64,000 bases of DNA, from the NCBI GenBank assembly GCA_037954665.1, contig JBBMOL010000196.1:1-64000 (forward strand). The letters are read 5' to 3'. The position numbers were made by a program, and so were the translations under genes. The DNA is from Laguncularia racemosa. Its lineage: Eukaryota > Streptophyta > Magnoliopsida > Myrtales > Combretaceae. This document shows positions 21,701 to 36,700 of this stretch, in pieces. Each line of letters opens with the position of its first letter. Positions within the stretch are counted from its first letter, which is position 1. The notes beneath the pieces are model-generated. The model made no database searches. It was not told where the DNA came from and saw only the letters and a program-made list of their open reading frames with translations.

Positions 21701-24700
21701 TTAATTTGTAGGGCCTTGTTCCAATGATAAAGGTTAGGAATCCCCAGGACACCACATTTGAGAGGCTTACAAACCTCTTCCCATCTAACTTTAGCTTTGG
21801 TTCCTGTGCGAGGGTTTCCACTCCAAAGGAAGTTCCTGATTAGCTGCTATACCTTTGTGATTATCTTCTTGGGGAGAAGGAATACAGAACTCCAGTAGAC
21901 CTGCATAGAGAATAAGACTGATCTAACTAGGTGAAGCTGGCCAGCATATGATAAAAATTTCGCAATCCACATGGTGATGCGAGCTGTGATTCGATCCACT
22001 AAAATGTCGCAATCCTCCATTTTGAGTTTAGTGGAGAGGAGAGGGACGCCAAGGTATTTGGTATCTTATTGGGAGAGATCAAATTGTAATACTAATATTT
22101 GGACTCATTAAGAAGGAACCCAATGATCTCTTGGCCGGGGCTTAATTAGATAACTCTATGATTTCCTTAAAATTTAAGAATTATAGACTTTCTGGAAAAA
22201 TAGGACTTGTTCTTCCTCATCACTTTTCTGCAATTTAAAACCAAATACAAGAGGCAGTTGTCTTCCCCAACCACTATTCCTATTTTTTATCTTATTGAAA
22301 AACTACCCATCTAACTGTTAAACACATAACAGGCTTCTAACTTAAAAATACAAACACAAGACAAATAAAAATACATGCCAGCCTGCTCCAAGTAGCTACT
22401 ATGAAATCCACACCTTAACAACACCAACTACATACACAGCTCCTCACACAAATTGACACATATGCACACACTACAGTTGCTGCACCATCACACTACATAA
22501 AACAACACTAACCTACCTGAACATATCATGCGCGCCCTTTGTAAGATTACTCCCCCCTGAGACATGCTTGAGCTCACATGTGATTGTTGGGTGGCTATTC
22601 TTAAGGAGCAACATGAGATCCAGATTTGGATGAAGCCCTTTTTCACATCAGACCTCAATAGCCCATTTGTCCCCCCATTCCTAGATTCTCCAATGTTTTC
22701 GTCTCTCTCCAGCTGTAATTATAATTTTCCAGTTCAATCACGCCTTTATGTCCAAATTTGAGAGATTTGCACAGTTGCCCTTTCCGTTGCAGCTCATCAA
22801 TGAACTTCTCTTCCTAGCTTTAGTTGCAGACAAAACATCAAGGGTGTTCACCTCCTTGCAGGATTTTGCAATTTCCTCATTTGAGGATTTCCACTACAAG
22901 AAGAGTGTTATAATATGTATATTAATGTATAATATTCTACATTAATGTGTATTATTAACTAGCTATTATTAGAGGATCTCATTTCCTAAAATAGATAGAT
23001 AAATCCTGTATATATAGACATCAATTCCTATATGAAATTGCAATGTAATAAGATTAGATTTTCTTTCAAATCACATGGTATCAGAGCATAGCTATATGCT
23101 AGGATATTTTCGCAGCTTAGAAATTCCATTGATAGTGAGATTATCAATTTGGTTGATCATTGTGAATATGTTAAAGAGTTGATGAGTTACTTGGAATCTA
23201 TGTATTCTGGAAAGGGGAATATTTCTCATATCTATGAGGTCTACAAAGGTTTTTATCGTACTGAACAACAAGAGTTGTCCTTTACTGCTTATCTTATGAG
23301 CTTTAAGAAAACATATGAGGAACTGAATACCTTATTGCCATTTAGCCCTGATGTGAAAGTACAGCAGACTCAACGAGAACAAATGGCAGTAATGAGTTTT
23401 TTAGCAGGTCTTCGTCCAAAATTTGATGCTGCCAAATCTCAGATCCTCTCTAGTCCTAAGATTTCCTTTTTGCAGGAAACCTTTACTCGGATACTTCACA
23501 CAAAAAATCCGTTGTTTGTTGCTCCTTCTCATCCTACTAGTGCTCTTGTCAGCCAAAATACAGGCCGCTCTTCCACCTATAGGAAAGGGGGGGATGATAT
23601 TCGTGGGCATAATTTAGGGGGAGTTGTGTGCTATTATTGTCATGAGCCGGGTCATACAAAGCGCACTTGTAAGAAATTGCAAAATCGCAACCTGAGGAAA
23701 CCTTTTGCACACATTGCCTCCACTAACTCTACTAATGGCTCTTCCTCTAAGAAGAAAATTACAGTCTCTGCGGATGAATTTGCAAAATTTACTCAGTACC
23801 AAGAGGCATTAAAGGCTTCATCTCATCATGTGTCCGCCACTGCTGAGACAGGTAACCCCAACACATGTCTCCTTTCCTCATCTTCCAACTGGGTCATAGA
23901 TTCTAGTGCCACAGATCACATGATAGGTAATCTTAATCTCTTCTCAACTTATCAACCATACACATCCCCTACAAATGTTACTCTTGTTGATGGTTCTAAG
24001 TCATGTGTTCTTGGCTCTAGCACTATTAATCCCACTTCTCAGATTTCCCTATCTTCTATTTTGAGTTTACCATAATTTTCCTTTAACTTACTATCTGTGA
24101 GCAAACTCACTCGTGCTATGAATTGTTGTATATCATTTTTTCCCGATCATTGTCTATTTCAGGATCTTATGACGAAGAAGATTATTGGTAAAGGACATGA
24201 GTTGGGAGGTCTCTATATCTTGGATACTTAAGCGCCTAAGTCTGTTGCATGTTCCAGTTTTCAAACATCTTTTGAAGCACATTGCCGAATGGGCCATCCC
24301 TCTTTGCCTGTGTTGAAAAAGCTCTTTCCTCATTTTAATAATGTCTCTAGCTTAGAGTGTGAGTCATGTCACTTTGCAAAGCACCATCGTTTATCTTATG
24401 TTCCTCGAGTCAATAAAAGGGCAAGTGTACCATTTGAATTAGTTCATTCTGATGTATGGGGTCCATGTCCTGTTATGTCACCGACTGGCTTCAAATACTT
24501 TGTTACTTTTGTGGATGATTTTTCTCGCATAACTTGGCTTTATCTCATGAAAAGTCATTCTGAGGTATTTTCCCATTTTACTAGTTTTTGTGCTGAAATC
24601 CAAACACAATTCAATATCTCTGTCCAAACCTTAAGAAGTGATAATGCCAAAGAATACTTGTCTCACTCATTTCAGACATATATGATTAAAAAGGGCATCA

Positions 24701-27700
24701 TTCATCAGTCCTCATGTGTGGATACACCTTCTCAGAATGGAGTGGCTGAAAGGAAAAAACAGACATCTCCTTGAGACAGCAAGAGCCTTCTTATTTCAAA
24801 TGAATGTTCCTAAACGGTTTTGGGCCGATGCAGTGTCTACTGCTTGTTTCCTAATTAATCGTTTACCATCATCTGTTCTTCAGGGTGAAACTCCATACAA
24901 AGTATTGTTTCCTACAAAACCATTGTTTCCTATTGAACCAAGGATATTTGGTAGTCTCTGCTTTGTTCGTGATGTCCGTCCCCAAATAACAAAATTAGAT
25001 CCTAAGTCTCTCAAATGTGTCTTTTTGGGTTACTCCAGAGTTCAAAAGGGATATCGGTGTTATTGCCCTCATCTTGATAAGTATTTGGTGTCAGCTGATG
25101 TTTCATTTGTAGAAAACAATCCGTTTTTTCCTTCATCTATTGGAACACCAACACCGGATGAGGATGATGATATACTGATTTATCATATTACTTATCCGTC
25201 TTCGGATATGCCTTCTGTCACGGTCCAGGGTGTTCTCAAATGCACTAAAGACCCTATGCTAAGATTGCAAGAGGTTCCCCACCCTATTTACAAAGATTAC
25301 AAAAAAAAAAAAATGGTCACACCTTCGCTGCCTCCGCCGCCACCGCCACCTCCACCACAGCCTCCTATTCAACATGTCTACTCTAGACAGAGAGACCTGC
25401 CTGCTTCATGTCCTGAACCATCCTCTTCTTCCTCATCAGATCCAGCTCCAGACGATCTTGATCTTCCTATTGCTCTTCGGAAAGGTAAAGTCACTGTACC
25501 TATCCTATTTCGTCCTTTGTTTCCTATGAAAACTTATCTTCATCATCATCTTCATTTATTGCATCACTTGATACTGTGACAATTCCTAAATCTATTCATG
25601 TGGCCCTTTCTCATCCTGATTGGCGTGATACTATGATTGAAGAGATGACTGCCTTAGATACTAATGGCACTTGGGATCTTGTGAATTTGCCTGTAGACAA
25701 GAAGGCGATTGGTTGTAAATGGGTGTTTTCTGTTAAGGTTAATCCTGACGGCTCAGTAGCTCGGCTAAAAGCTCGTCTTGTCGCTAAAGGTTATGCTCAA
25801 ACCTATGGCGTTGATTACTTTGACACATTCTCCCCTATGGCTAAGATGACTGTTGTTCGCTTATTTATCTCTTTAGCTGCTACTAATCATTGGCCGCTCT
25901 TCCAGTTAGACATTAAGAACGCCTTTTTACATGGCGATTTGCAGGAAGAAGTATACATGGAGCAACCACCTGGGTTTGTTGCTCAGGGTGAGTCGGGTAA
26001 AGTCTGTCGTCTTCGGAAATCCTTATATGGACTGAAACAGAGCCCTCGTGCTTGGTTTGGGAAATTCAGTTAGGTTGTTGAGACATTTGGTCTTAGCAAG
26101 AGTAAATTGGATCATTCGGTATTCTTTAAGTGTTCTGACTCGGGTATGATTCTTTTTATTGTATATGTTGATGACATTATCATTACAGGGAGTGATAGTA
26201 CAGGAATCTCATCGTTGAAGTCATTTCTTCACACACAGTTTCATACCAAGGGTTTGGGATTATTGAAATATTTCTTGGGGATTGAATTGACAAGGAGTAA
26301 GAAAGGCATTTTCCTCTCTCAACAGAAATATGTGCTTGACTTATTAACAGAGACAGGAAAATTAGGTGCTAAGCCATGTAGCACACCCATGCTCCCTAAT
26401 ATGCAGCTAACTAAAGAGGGTGAGTTATTTCAGGATCCAGAGAGGTATAGACGTTTAGTTGGGAAATTAAATTATCTCACAGTGACTCGTCCCGATATTG
26501 CTTATCCCGTAAGTGCGGTAAGTCAGTTTATGTCATCTCCTACTGTGCATCATTAGGCAGCTTTGGAGCAAATTCTGTGTTTACCTAAAAGGTGCCCCAA
26601 GACGTGGTTTAGTTTATGGTAGTCAGGGACATAATCATATTGAGTGTTTCTCATATGCAAATTGGGCAGGATCCAAAATAGACAAAAGATCCACCACTGG
26701 GTATTGTGTATTTGTGGGTGGAAACCTGGTCTCTTGGAAAAGCAAGAAACAACATGTTGTGTCTCGCTCAAGTGCAGAGTCGGAATATAGGGCTATGGCA
26801 CACTCAATATGTGAGATAATGTGGATTTATCAGCTCTTACTAGAAGTTGGCTTTAAAGTGCCAATACCTGCACAATTGTGGTGTGATAATCAAGCAGCTA
26901 TTCATATTGCATCTAATCTCATGTCTCATGAACAAACGAAACACATTGAGATTGACTGTCATTTCATTCGAGAGAAGATACAACAAAACTTGGTCTCTAC
27001 AAAGCATGTCAAGACCGAAGAACAGTTGGCAGATATCTTTACTAAAGCATTAAATGGGGTTAGAGTCAGTTATATTTGTAACAAGTTGGGCATGATCAAC
27101 ATCTATGCTCCAACTTGAGGGGGAGTGTTATAATATATATATTAATGTATAATATTCTACATTAATGTGTATTATTAACTAGCTATTATTAGAGGATCTC
27201 ATTTCCTAAAATAGATAGATAAATCCTGCATATATAGACATCAATTCCTATATGAAATTGCAATGTAATAAGATTAGATTTTCTTTCAAATCACAAAGAG
27301 AAATCCTTGGATTTGGAAGGATAGCGCCCATCACTTGCATTTTCTTTGGAGGAAGACAATGACTGTAATGATGATCTTCATCCAAGATATCTTGGACCTG
27401 CTCTTCCTTTCTGTAGTTGCTGGCTTCACCTTATTCCTTCTCCTCTGCTCACTGATCAACAGTATGGTGTCAAACTTAAGAGTTGTATGGCCATATGTTG
27501 TTGTCTTGCCTCTAATTGCTTTGCTCTTGTGTGGTCATAAATGCTTCAAATTGTTGTTTTAGTTGCTTCAATTCCTCCACAAAACACAACTGACTTCTAA
27601 TTTAAAAATACAAGCACATAACAAATAAAAATACAGGAATGAAAAGACCAACTACGTACACAACTCTGACAACTCAACATACATAACAATACACCTGCCA

Positions 27701-30700
27701 CCACACAAAACAACACTGACCTACACATACACATCATGCACACACTCTTTGTAACATATATCCCAACCTTTGCATCACATTAAAACCAGATCACTACTCC
27801 TTAACTCATTCTCTAAAACAAAAGCATATTCCACTGTGATCTACCAATCTAATTCCATCACATAAACCACTTAGGAAATATCCACACTGTTCATCTGGCA
27901 AATAGGAACTTGGGCTGCTTAAGCTTCAAACTCATCGACATAAGCATCAACAGATACTTCTTGCTTAATCGAAGCTAATTTTTCATAAGGACTTACGGTT
28001 TGTCTTCCACGATACCTCAGAAGGAACTCACGAATGAGCACGTCTCAAGTAAAAAGGGCAAATCAACTTCATAGTATCTGGAAACAATCAGAACTTGACA
28101 TTCCATGCAAATCAATGCAAATTGAATCTTCATATTGGATCACAATCCATGCACATTGAAATATTGCTCAGTCCAAGCTGTTTAACTAACATGATCAATT
28201 CTGTTGAAGGTTATCAAACATGAAGGCTTCTCATTCTCTCGAGTCTCATCCTCCATCTTCTCATCCACCTGTAACATCATAGTCTAAAATCCACATTCAG
28301 AATCAGAATCAACCTGATTTGTTTTTCTCAGAAGTATTCACTTGTAATCATGCTTGCTCAAGACTGAATCTTTTTCCTCCAGAATTCGCATATTATCTTC
28401 TCGATCATTTGCTTGATCTCAACAATCAAAGTTAATACATGCTGAATTTCAGTCACTTTCACGTTCAACTTATGCCTTCTTGTCATGCTTCATCCTTGAA
28501 TCTCCAAGGAGAGATAGAGCAGGACGGACCAATATTTATACCCTACAGAGAGATTTATGGTTGAATTTGAAGAAATATGTATTACAAAACCCTAATTAAA
28601 ATCTAGACCTAAATAACATCAAAATCTGCTCCTAACCCCAAAGCAAGCAGTTACTAATTTGCCACTAAAAGAAATGAAAATGCTAGAAGGAATCCAAGCT
28701 ACTAACACACACACAATTTATACTACTGACTCCTCCATTTGATCTGCCCATGGCAACATCCTATTTGACAAGATTCCTACTTCTTGACTCACTATACTAT
28801 TACTGATTCTATCCACATATGAATACACAACAGGTATAACACATGGATTAGCATGCTGAAGGAACAATCAAATAAAATGCTTCACCATGGCTCATATAAA
28901 AGTTTTTCAAATATGGTTTCATATCTGAAAGATAGAAGAAACTAGAAGTAATTTTCTAGAGGAATAAGAAAGTACAGGGAAAACAGGAACCTAAACAAGC
29001 CCAAAGTTTGTACTTTGGTACTGTACAGAATGTTTCCTCCTTAGGAACTCAAGAATCGAGCTGAGCAACTCAACTATAAAAATCTAGCAGGCAGATTAAG
29101 TGGCCTGGCTACAGATCCTATCATGATGGTTGCCTCTCTTGTATGAATAATGCAAGTAGGATGGCAGAACAAAGATTGCCAAAGTTTGCTCTCTGAAACA
29201 ATACCTACAATGAGTTATAGGAATTTATACATTAAACTAGAATATTGCAATCACTTTTTATTTCTTAGATGTTAGTTAAACAAAGTTGGCGACATTTTCA
29301 GTGACAAATTCCTAGCATATCCTTGGCAGCTTAAACATCCATCTCTTTTCTGCGGTTCCCTTAAATATATAAAACTTTAAAAAGCAGAGAACATCTAGGC
29401 TTTCAATTTCTTCCAGTAGATCACATCCACAGAAGATTGGCACTCATTACCAAACACTAACTAAAAAGAAAGAGGCTTTGGGAAGTGGGATCATGTACTG
29501 ATGCCATTTTGAAATACCTAGAGCCCTGGACTTTCCTTACAGAGAGACAGAGAAAGAGAGAGAGGACCTGCCCATGGTGGGATATCAAGAAAGTGCATGC
29601 TTCCTGAGACCAAGGCTCACCATCTACATGAACAGGCAGAGGAGCAAAGAGCTGTATCTTGATAGACTTCCCTTGTGCAAGTCTTCGAGCACGAGAAAGG
29701 CCCACCTGTCGATATCAGCAACTTATATAAGTCTTCAACATATATCAAATTCTCACTTTTATGGATCTATTGACACTATACACCAGGTTCAATAATCATG
29801 AGAAACTTTCAGAGATCTATTGCAATATTTTACGCAATACAATGTCTCTGCATATCACCTGAAGCTTCCCTAGGTGCCATGTGCCAGATATGCTAACAAC
29901 TTCAAGTATCTTGTCATGCATTGACTGTGGATCAAAATTATCGTAAGTTTCGTCCTCATTTTGCCACAGATCTACACCACCCATGTAGCTTCCAATATTA
30001 GCAACAAGTATTCCTTCTGCATCCTGGAAAGCCATGTAAAGAATAAGGATACAATTTGTAGGAAAAAGAATTGGCCACGATAAAACCACAGAAGTGGAGG
30101 GCTCGCAAAATCCAAGATGGTCAAAATTTATATAATTCAACCAAAAAAGTCCAAAAAAAATAAAAAATGAAAGAAATATCTTCATTTTGCAAGTTGTAGA
30201 AGCTGCATTTGCTGCTACCTTCAGCTATCCAATAGTCTTTCTTCTGTGATTTGACATAGTGGCTTTTTTGTTTAATTGATCCTTATAAAAGCTAGGGAAA
30301 AGACAAGTAAAATGTAATCTCCATTAATTTAACATTTCAATTTTACACTCTTTATTGGGGAACAAGATAAATAAACAACTTATTGCAAGCTAGTTACACT
30401 TGTAGCTTTTTCAGGTGAAGACACTCATAACCCATTTGACAAAGTTCTTTGAGAAGGCAAAAACAAGGAAAGCAGAGATAGTAGGCCAAAAGGCAAAATG
30501 AAGGCGTCAAAAAATTTAGGTTCAATTCAGAAATATAGCCAGGAATATCATACCCACCTCAGGAACTTCTAACTCAACACCATCGACCTCTACACGAACT
30601 TGCCAAGGGAAGTCTGCGAAAGTTCTATCCATTATACTCTTTGCACCTTCTCTAGCATACAGAACTTTGTTCATAAACTGTAATTTATAGTAATAAATCC

Positions 30701-33700
30701 CATCAGAAACACATATTCAATTCTTTCACAACTCATAGAGTATCAATCATTCTGCAAGCAAATGCACTGGTATTTGCATAAAAAGTTCCTTTGCAAATGG
30801 ATTTTTGGTCTTGGAACTGTACAACCATTCCCAATAAGGACAGTTTCAAAAGCTTCACTTGACACAACAAATTACTCAATATCAAATGCAAGATGCAATG
30901 AGTTTTCACAAACCAATGCCATAGTTTCATGAGAATAACCAATCAGAAGTCACTATACAGCAGGCAAATGAACAAAGTGGTCTTTGTTGCATATTTTACT
31001 CAAAAACAGCAACAAAAACTAATTCACAAATAATTCCTTGAATATCAACATCCAACTTCGCAAAGCAACAAACAGCAAAAACAGACTAGGACCTGATACA
31101 ATGGATTTCAGCCTGAGTTATTTAGCACAAACAACAAATAGCTCAGATATCCCCACTTATATTTGAGCATACCTGACTATAGAACAAGTCAGGATTCTCC
31201 TCTCGTAGGTTATGAATGTCCAGAGCAACCTTTGCATCACACCCTATTCCTGAAATAGATGAACGACTCATTAATGTATCTATAAAGCAATTGGTACATC
31301 TGCAAATAGAGCAATAGCAAAGGGATTGGCTTTATCTTTCACAGCAAAATATGTGTAAATTTTCTATTATAAACATCATGATAGCAAATAACAGAGGTCC
31401 ACAAACAAACATAGGTTTTATGGCATTCTTGTTTTGTGCACTTCATATCAGACTATAAAACTAATAATGAAGAGGGAATCTGCATATATACAAAGGACAA
31501 TTTCAAAACATACAAGAAAAAAATTAACTTGCTTGTGACTGCTCAAAGTTTTACAGGACATGGCATTAAGAAGTTATTGCAAAATGACATCCAAGCATTT
31601 TTTGGGATTAAATGGTCATGTAGCCGTACTAAAAAAAATATATATAGGAAACCCTCATTAAATATCGTTTCTATTCTAATAAGGATAGTACAATATAGTA
31701 GAGCAAAATCATAATGCTACACTCACATGTGACATAACATGGTTAGTTGACATTGATAAAATATATATGATGCATAAGCTAGCATTCATATAAAGGGCAT
31801 GCTGAAGTCAATGATAATACCATATTAATGTAATAATCCAAAGTTTCTCAGAAGACAAATATAATGCCTTTTCGTTCTCATACCAAGATAGTTGTTCATA
31901 TATTTCGGTGGTTGGAGCTGCTTTCCTTGATGACTTGCTATAGTAACCTTCCATCGATCAAGAATGGTCACTGCAGCATGTTCTATTTGATGCAAAAAAG
32001 TAAAAAGACCTCCTTGCTTCTCCACAGCACCCAACCCAGCTCCCCATGACAAAACTCTGGCAAGATCATTTCCAGTCCCTGCAGGAAGTATAGCAACAGG
32101 AGGAGGAGAAACAAAATTTTGCTTGTCTATGGCATTCAAAACCCATCCAACAGTACCATCTCCACCGCATACAAGGACTCTGAAGTGGGGCACCTTTCGA
32201 AATAGATATAGACCAACCTCAGGTCCCTGAGTGGAGCTCAACTCAAAAACCTAGAAAAGAGCAATACTTGTGAGGAAAGTAATTGGGATGATAATATTCA
32301 TAAAAATGTCTCCATCTACAAATAGCAAGGTGCATTACAGTAGCAAATACCAATCCTCAATGGTGGATTGCCTACATATAAGCATAGGATGCATTATTTT
32401 CTGCTATGAAACAAGGAACCAAGCACTTACAAGCAGTCATGCTTGACAATAGAAGTGCCTACCGATTTTTTCATAAGATACAATGACTCTTGCACACCAT
32501 CTGTAACAGGATCATGTCTTCATAAGCCGCTATTCAGGGTTTATGAAGGGCATTTGTCTACCCATTGACCTGTTAAGATTTGCTTTTGTTATCTAGTAGG
32601 TGTGTGTGCTGTATTTTGTGCTGTGTGATGTGATATGGAGTGTTAATTGGTGAGGTAGCATGTGTGCAATCAGTGTAGTGTGCATGCAGGTGTGGTCAAT
32701 ATAGTGCACATACGAGTGTGATTTTGTTGTAATTTTTTCTATTTTTCATTCTTGGGAAGGGTAGTTTGGTAATTGTCTTGTCTTCTATATAAATAAGGAG
32801 TAAGGTGTATGTGGTTAGTTAGGAAGTTAGTTAGTAGAGATCTAATCTGGAAAGGAGAGAGACACAGAGGCGAGTGCTTGGAAGATTGTTGGTCTTGTAG
32901 AAGAGTTCCTTCCAGGTAATCTTCTGCTTGACTTGAGCAGTGTGGTGTTTTTTGTGTAATTGAATGTCTTGTGTGTGATTGTGGACCTGCAGTTGTTGCA
33001 ATTGGCAGTGTCTATGGGAAAGCTAGGGTAAGACAATCAAGAAACAACATTTCTCTTTGTGAACAATTGAGGAAGTAGATTGAATCACTAGATCAAGCAC
33101 CGAAAAAGTCCATACTTGTGAAGTTGAATGACGAAGACAAGAATGGAAGCACAAGTCGAGTAAGTTGAAAAAGAAGTAAAAACAATCAGTGGAGAATTAC
33201 GATGAATTAAGGATGATTGCAGTGGGATAATGGAGTTGCAAGATCAGATTATTTCCTTAGAGAAGCATTTGGAAACTACTAAAGATTGACTTTACTAATG
33301 TTAACTCAAGAATGTCTAACCTAGAGATGATGCTTCACGATTTGTGGAGTGATTGATAGAGGTCTCTCTGAGCTAAAGATCGAATATCAAGCTTGATATA
33401 GGAACGGATTTTCATGGTTCAGACCATCAAGTTCAAGGGCAATCAGTAGTGAATGATGATAAAGGAGTTGTGGTAAATTCAATTAATTTGCCATACTTTG
33501 AGGGAACAAATCTGGTACAGTGGGTTGCATTAGTAGAACAATATTTTGAAGCTAATCAAATTGAGCAAGATCAGAAGGCTGTGATAGCTGGTATGTTTAT
33601 ACACAGGAAGACAATTTACTGGTTTAAGACATTGAAAAGCAGATTTACGCATTTGGGGTGGCAGACTTTTAAACAAGAATTGATGTTACAGCATGGAGGG

Positions 33701-36700
33701 CAATTTTCGAATAATCCTTATGACTGCCTTTCGACTCATAAGCAGACTTCTTCTGTAACATGACACTTGGAGGAATTCAAAGCTTTCGTTTTGCAAGTGC
33801 CATAGATGACAGAATTACAAGTATTGGAGTATTTTTTGGGCAGTTTACGTGATGACATCTGACTAAAAGTGAGGACTTTAGATCCTATTATTGTAGCTGA
33901 AGCAGTGGCAATGGCACTTAACATTGAGTAGGAATTAATACATAGAATTTTTATTTCTACATCAGATAATAGTATTGCTTCATACAGAGGGTTATTCGCC
34001 TCCAGCTGGTCAATTATATCCAATGCCACCTCCTATTCAAACTAATTTCAATCGGCATCCTACTATGACACAACACCTCAGTTTCCTTTACAAGTTAGAG
34101 GTGAAGTTTCTGAAGGGCCTTCAGCTAGTGTAATGGCTAAATCTATTGGCTCCACTCAAGTGGGAAACAGTCAGACATTGTCGCAACAACAGGAACAGCC
34201 TGGTTCCTCAGGAAATAGTGGAAATAATGGAGTACAGAATTTTGGCCGGGGACCAAAACTTATGACTTCTCATGAGTATTTGGATAAGTGAAACAAAGGC
34301 TTGTGCTTCAAGTATGATCAACCATTCTCTCCCAAGCATGAGTGTTCAAACAAGACTTTGCAAGTAATGTTGGAGGATGAAAATGATATGGGAGATGAAA
34401 CTTGAGTTGAAGCTGATCAAATTGGTTTGCAGCAAAGGGATTATGTGGAATATGCAGCTGGAATAAATAATATGGAACTATCAGAATTAGCTTTGCACAT
34501 ATTGAATGGTCCGAATATATTTATATTCCAAGGTAACCTTAATGGACAAATCATTTCTGTGGTGAGAGACACAATTTTATTTCTTCTTTGCTAGCTTTTG
34601 CATTGTACATATCCAAGGATGAAACTGCTCCTTTTTGTGTGAAGTTAGGTGATGGGCAGAGGATTTATTCCATTAGAGTTTGTAGAGATGTGGGAATTAT
34701 GGTGGAGGATTATGAAATTTGTGTTGACTGTTACGTGTTGAATTTGCAAGGCGTTGATTTTATTTTGGAAATTGCATGATTGCGAGTGTTAGGAGAAAGG
34801 CGAGTTGATTGAGCTTCTATAATAATGAAAATTCCTTTATGAGGGGGAGGTGAATTTGTTCTAAAAGGAATCCATCTTTACAAAAAGCAGTAATTTCTTT
34901 TAAAATGTTGCAAAGATTATATGAGTATGACTTTTGTAGAATAGTCTGGGATGTAGAAATGTTTTGTTGTGTAGAATGAGGAAATTCCTGCTGTAATTGC
35001 TGCATCGTTGCCTGAGTACGCTGATTTGCTTGAAGAAATTAAGGAATTACCTCCTACAAGAATGCATGATCATAAAATAGTATTGAAAGAGTGTGTTGGT
35101 CCTATCAATGTTAGGCCATGTCATTATACCCAAATTCAAAAGGATTAAATTGAGACTTGTGAAAGATATGTTGAAAGCAGGAATAATTCGCCCAATTTCT
35201 AGCCCTTTTTCTAGTCTGGTCATTTTGGTGAAGAAAAAAAGATAGTTTTTGGTGTTTTTGTGTAGACTATAGGGCTTTGAATGCGGCAACGATTTCAGAT
35301 AAATATCATATTCCGGTTATTGATAAGTTACTTGATGAACTTCGTGGTGCTTTTATGTTTTCTAAAATTGATCTTCGTTTTGGGTACTATCAATTTAGAG
35401 TTTCTTGGGAAGATATTCTAAAAACTGCATTTAAAACACACCAAGGATCACTTATCCAAAAAAAAAAAAAAAACCACACCAAGGATATTATGAGTTTGTA
35501 GTCATGCCTTTTGGCTTGACTAATACTCCAACTACCTTTCAATCATGAATGAATGATATCTTTTGGCCTTACTTGTGTTGACTTGTTCCAGTATTTTTGG
35601 ATGATATATTGGTTTATAGTCCTACATTGCAGGAACATGTGTTTCATTTGAGGACAGTTTTGGAGTTGTTGTGTTCTCATCGATTCTTTGCTAAGTGTTC
35701 ATCTGGTAGGACTTGTTTGGAATATCTTGGTAATATAGATTCTGCTAGTGATGTGAGTATGGATCCATCTAAAGTTAAAGCTGTGTTAGATTGGTCAGTT
35801 CCTAAAACTCTTAAGGATTTGCATGGATATTTGGCATTGTTTGGCTACTATCACAAATTTATTAAAGACTGGAAAAATTGCTCACCCACTTACTAATCTT
35901 TTGAAGAAGAATTCTTTTTCTTGGTGTGATGAAACTACTAATGCTTTTCATACATTGCAGCAAGCTTGGTTCAAGCTGCTGTCCTTGCTATGCCTGATTT
36001 TCTGAAGTCTTTTTTGGTCAAGTGTGATGCATTGGGGGTTGGGCTTGGTGCTGTTCTTATGCAAGATCATAGGCCAATTGCCTATTGGAGTAAGGCTCTT
36101 TTGGACAAGATATTGGGTAAGTCAACCTATTGAGTGTGAGTCGATGGCATTAGTGCTTGCTGTAAACCATTGGCACCCCTATCTTTTGGATTGCAAATTT
36201 ACTGTCGTGACTGATCAGAATAGCCTTCATTATCTTCTTTGCCAATGCATCACTACTCCTACTCAAAAACATCAACTAGCTAAGTTGTTGGGCTGTGATT
36301 TTGTAATTCAATATAAACCTGGAACCACCAATAATGCAGTTGATGCTCTTTCTAAGGAGTTTGAAGAATTGAAAGTGGCTGGTATTTCAAGTTCTATTTG
36401 GATAGATTTGGATGAGATTCGGAAAGATGTTGCTGTTGATGAGTTGTTGGCTACTAAGATTAAGCTGTTATGAGAAGGGAAGGAGGCTGGACATTGTTTT
36501 CATTTGATTCAAGATACTTTGTATTATCATGATAGGCTGGTTATCCCTGCTCGTTCTAACTGGGTGCAATTATTTTTGCATGAATTTCATTCTTCTCCAA
36601 TTAGTGGTCATGCGGGTTATGTAAGGACTTGTAGGAGATTGGCCTCTCACCTATTTTGGTTTGGCATGAAGAGGGATGTCTCAAATTTTTTTTCTTCATG

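Larger units (their letters stand above)
22906..27295 (+). mobile_element. Ty1/Copia retrotransposon with two 170-bp LTRs and 5-bp target duplication
   Basis: LTRs at 22906-23075 and 27126-27295 are both 170 bp and differ at only two positions (22917/27137 and 23009/27229). AAGAG is duplicated at 22901-22905 and 27296-27300. The methionyl-tRNA primer site TGGTATCAGAGC starts at 23076, directly after the 5' LTR, and a purine tract TTGAGGGGGAG precedes the 3' LTR. Domain order gag, protease, integrase, reverse transcriptase, RNase H proves Copia. At 4,390 bp with short LTRs it resembles the Ale/Ivana-type lineages. It sits in the last DGK intron, opposite to the gene. The coding region is broken by at least four stops and three frameshifts. 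Confidence 0.97.

Noticed and set aside
27335..27562. Hydrophobic 75-residue plus-strand frame as a small membrane protein
   Set aside because: It lies in the DGK intron beside the Copia insertion, in repeat-derived sequence, with no homology or promoter evidence.
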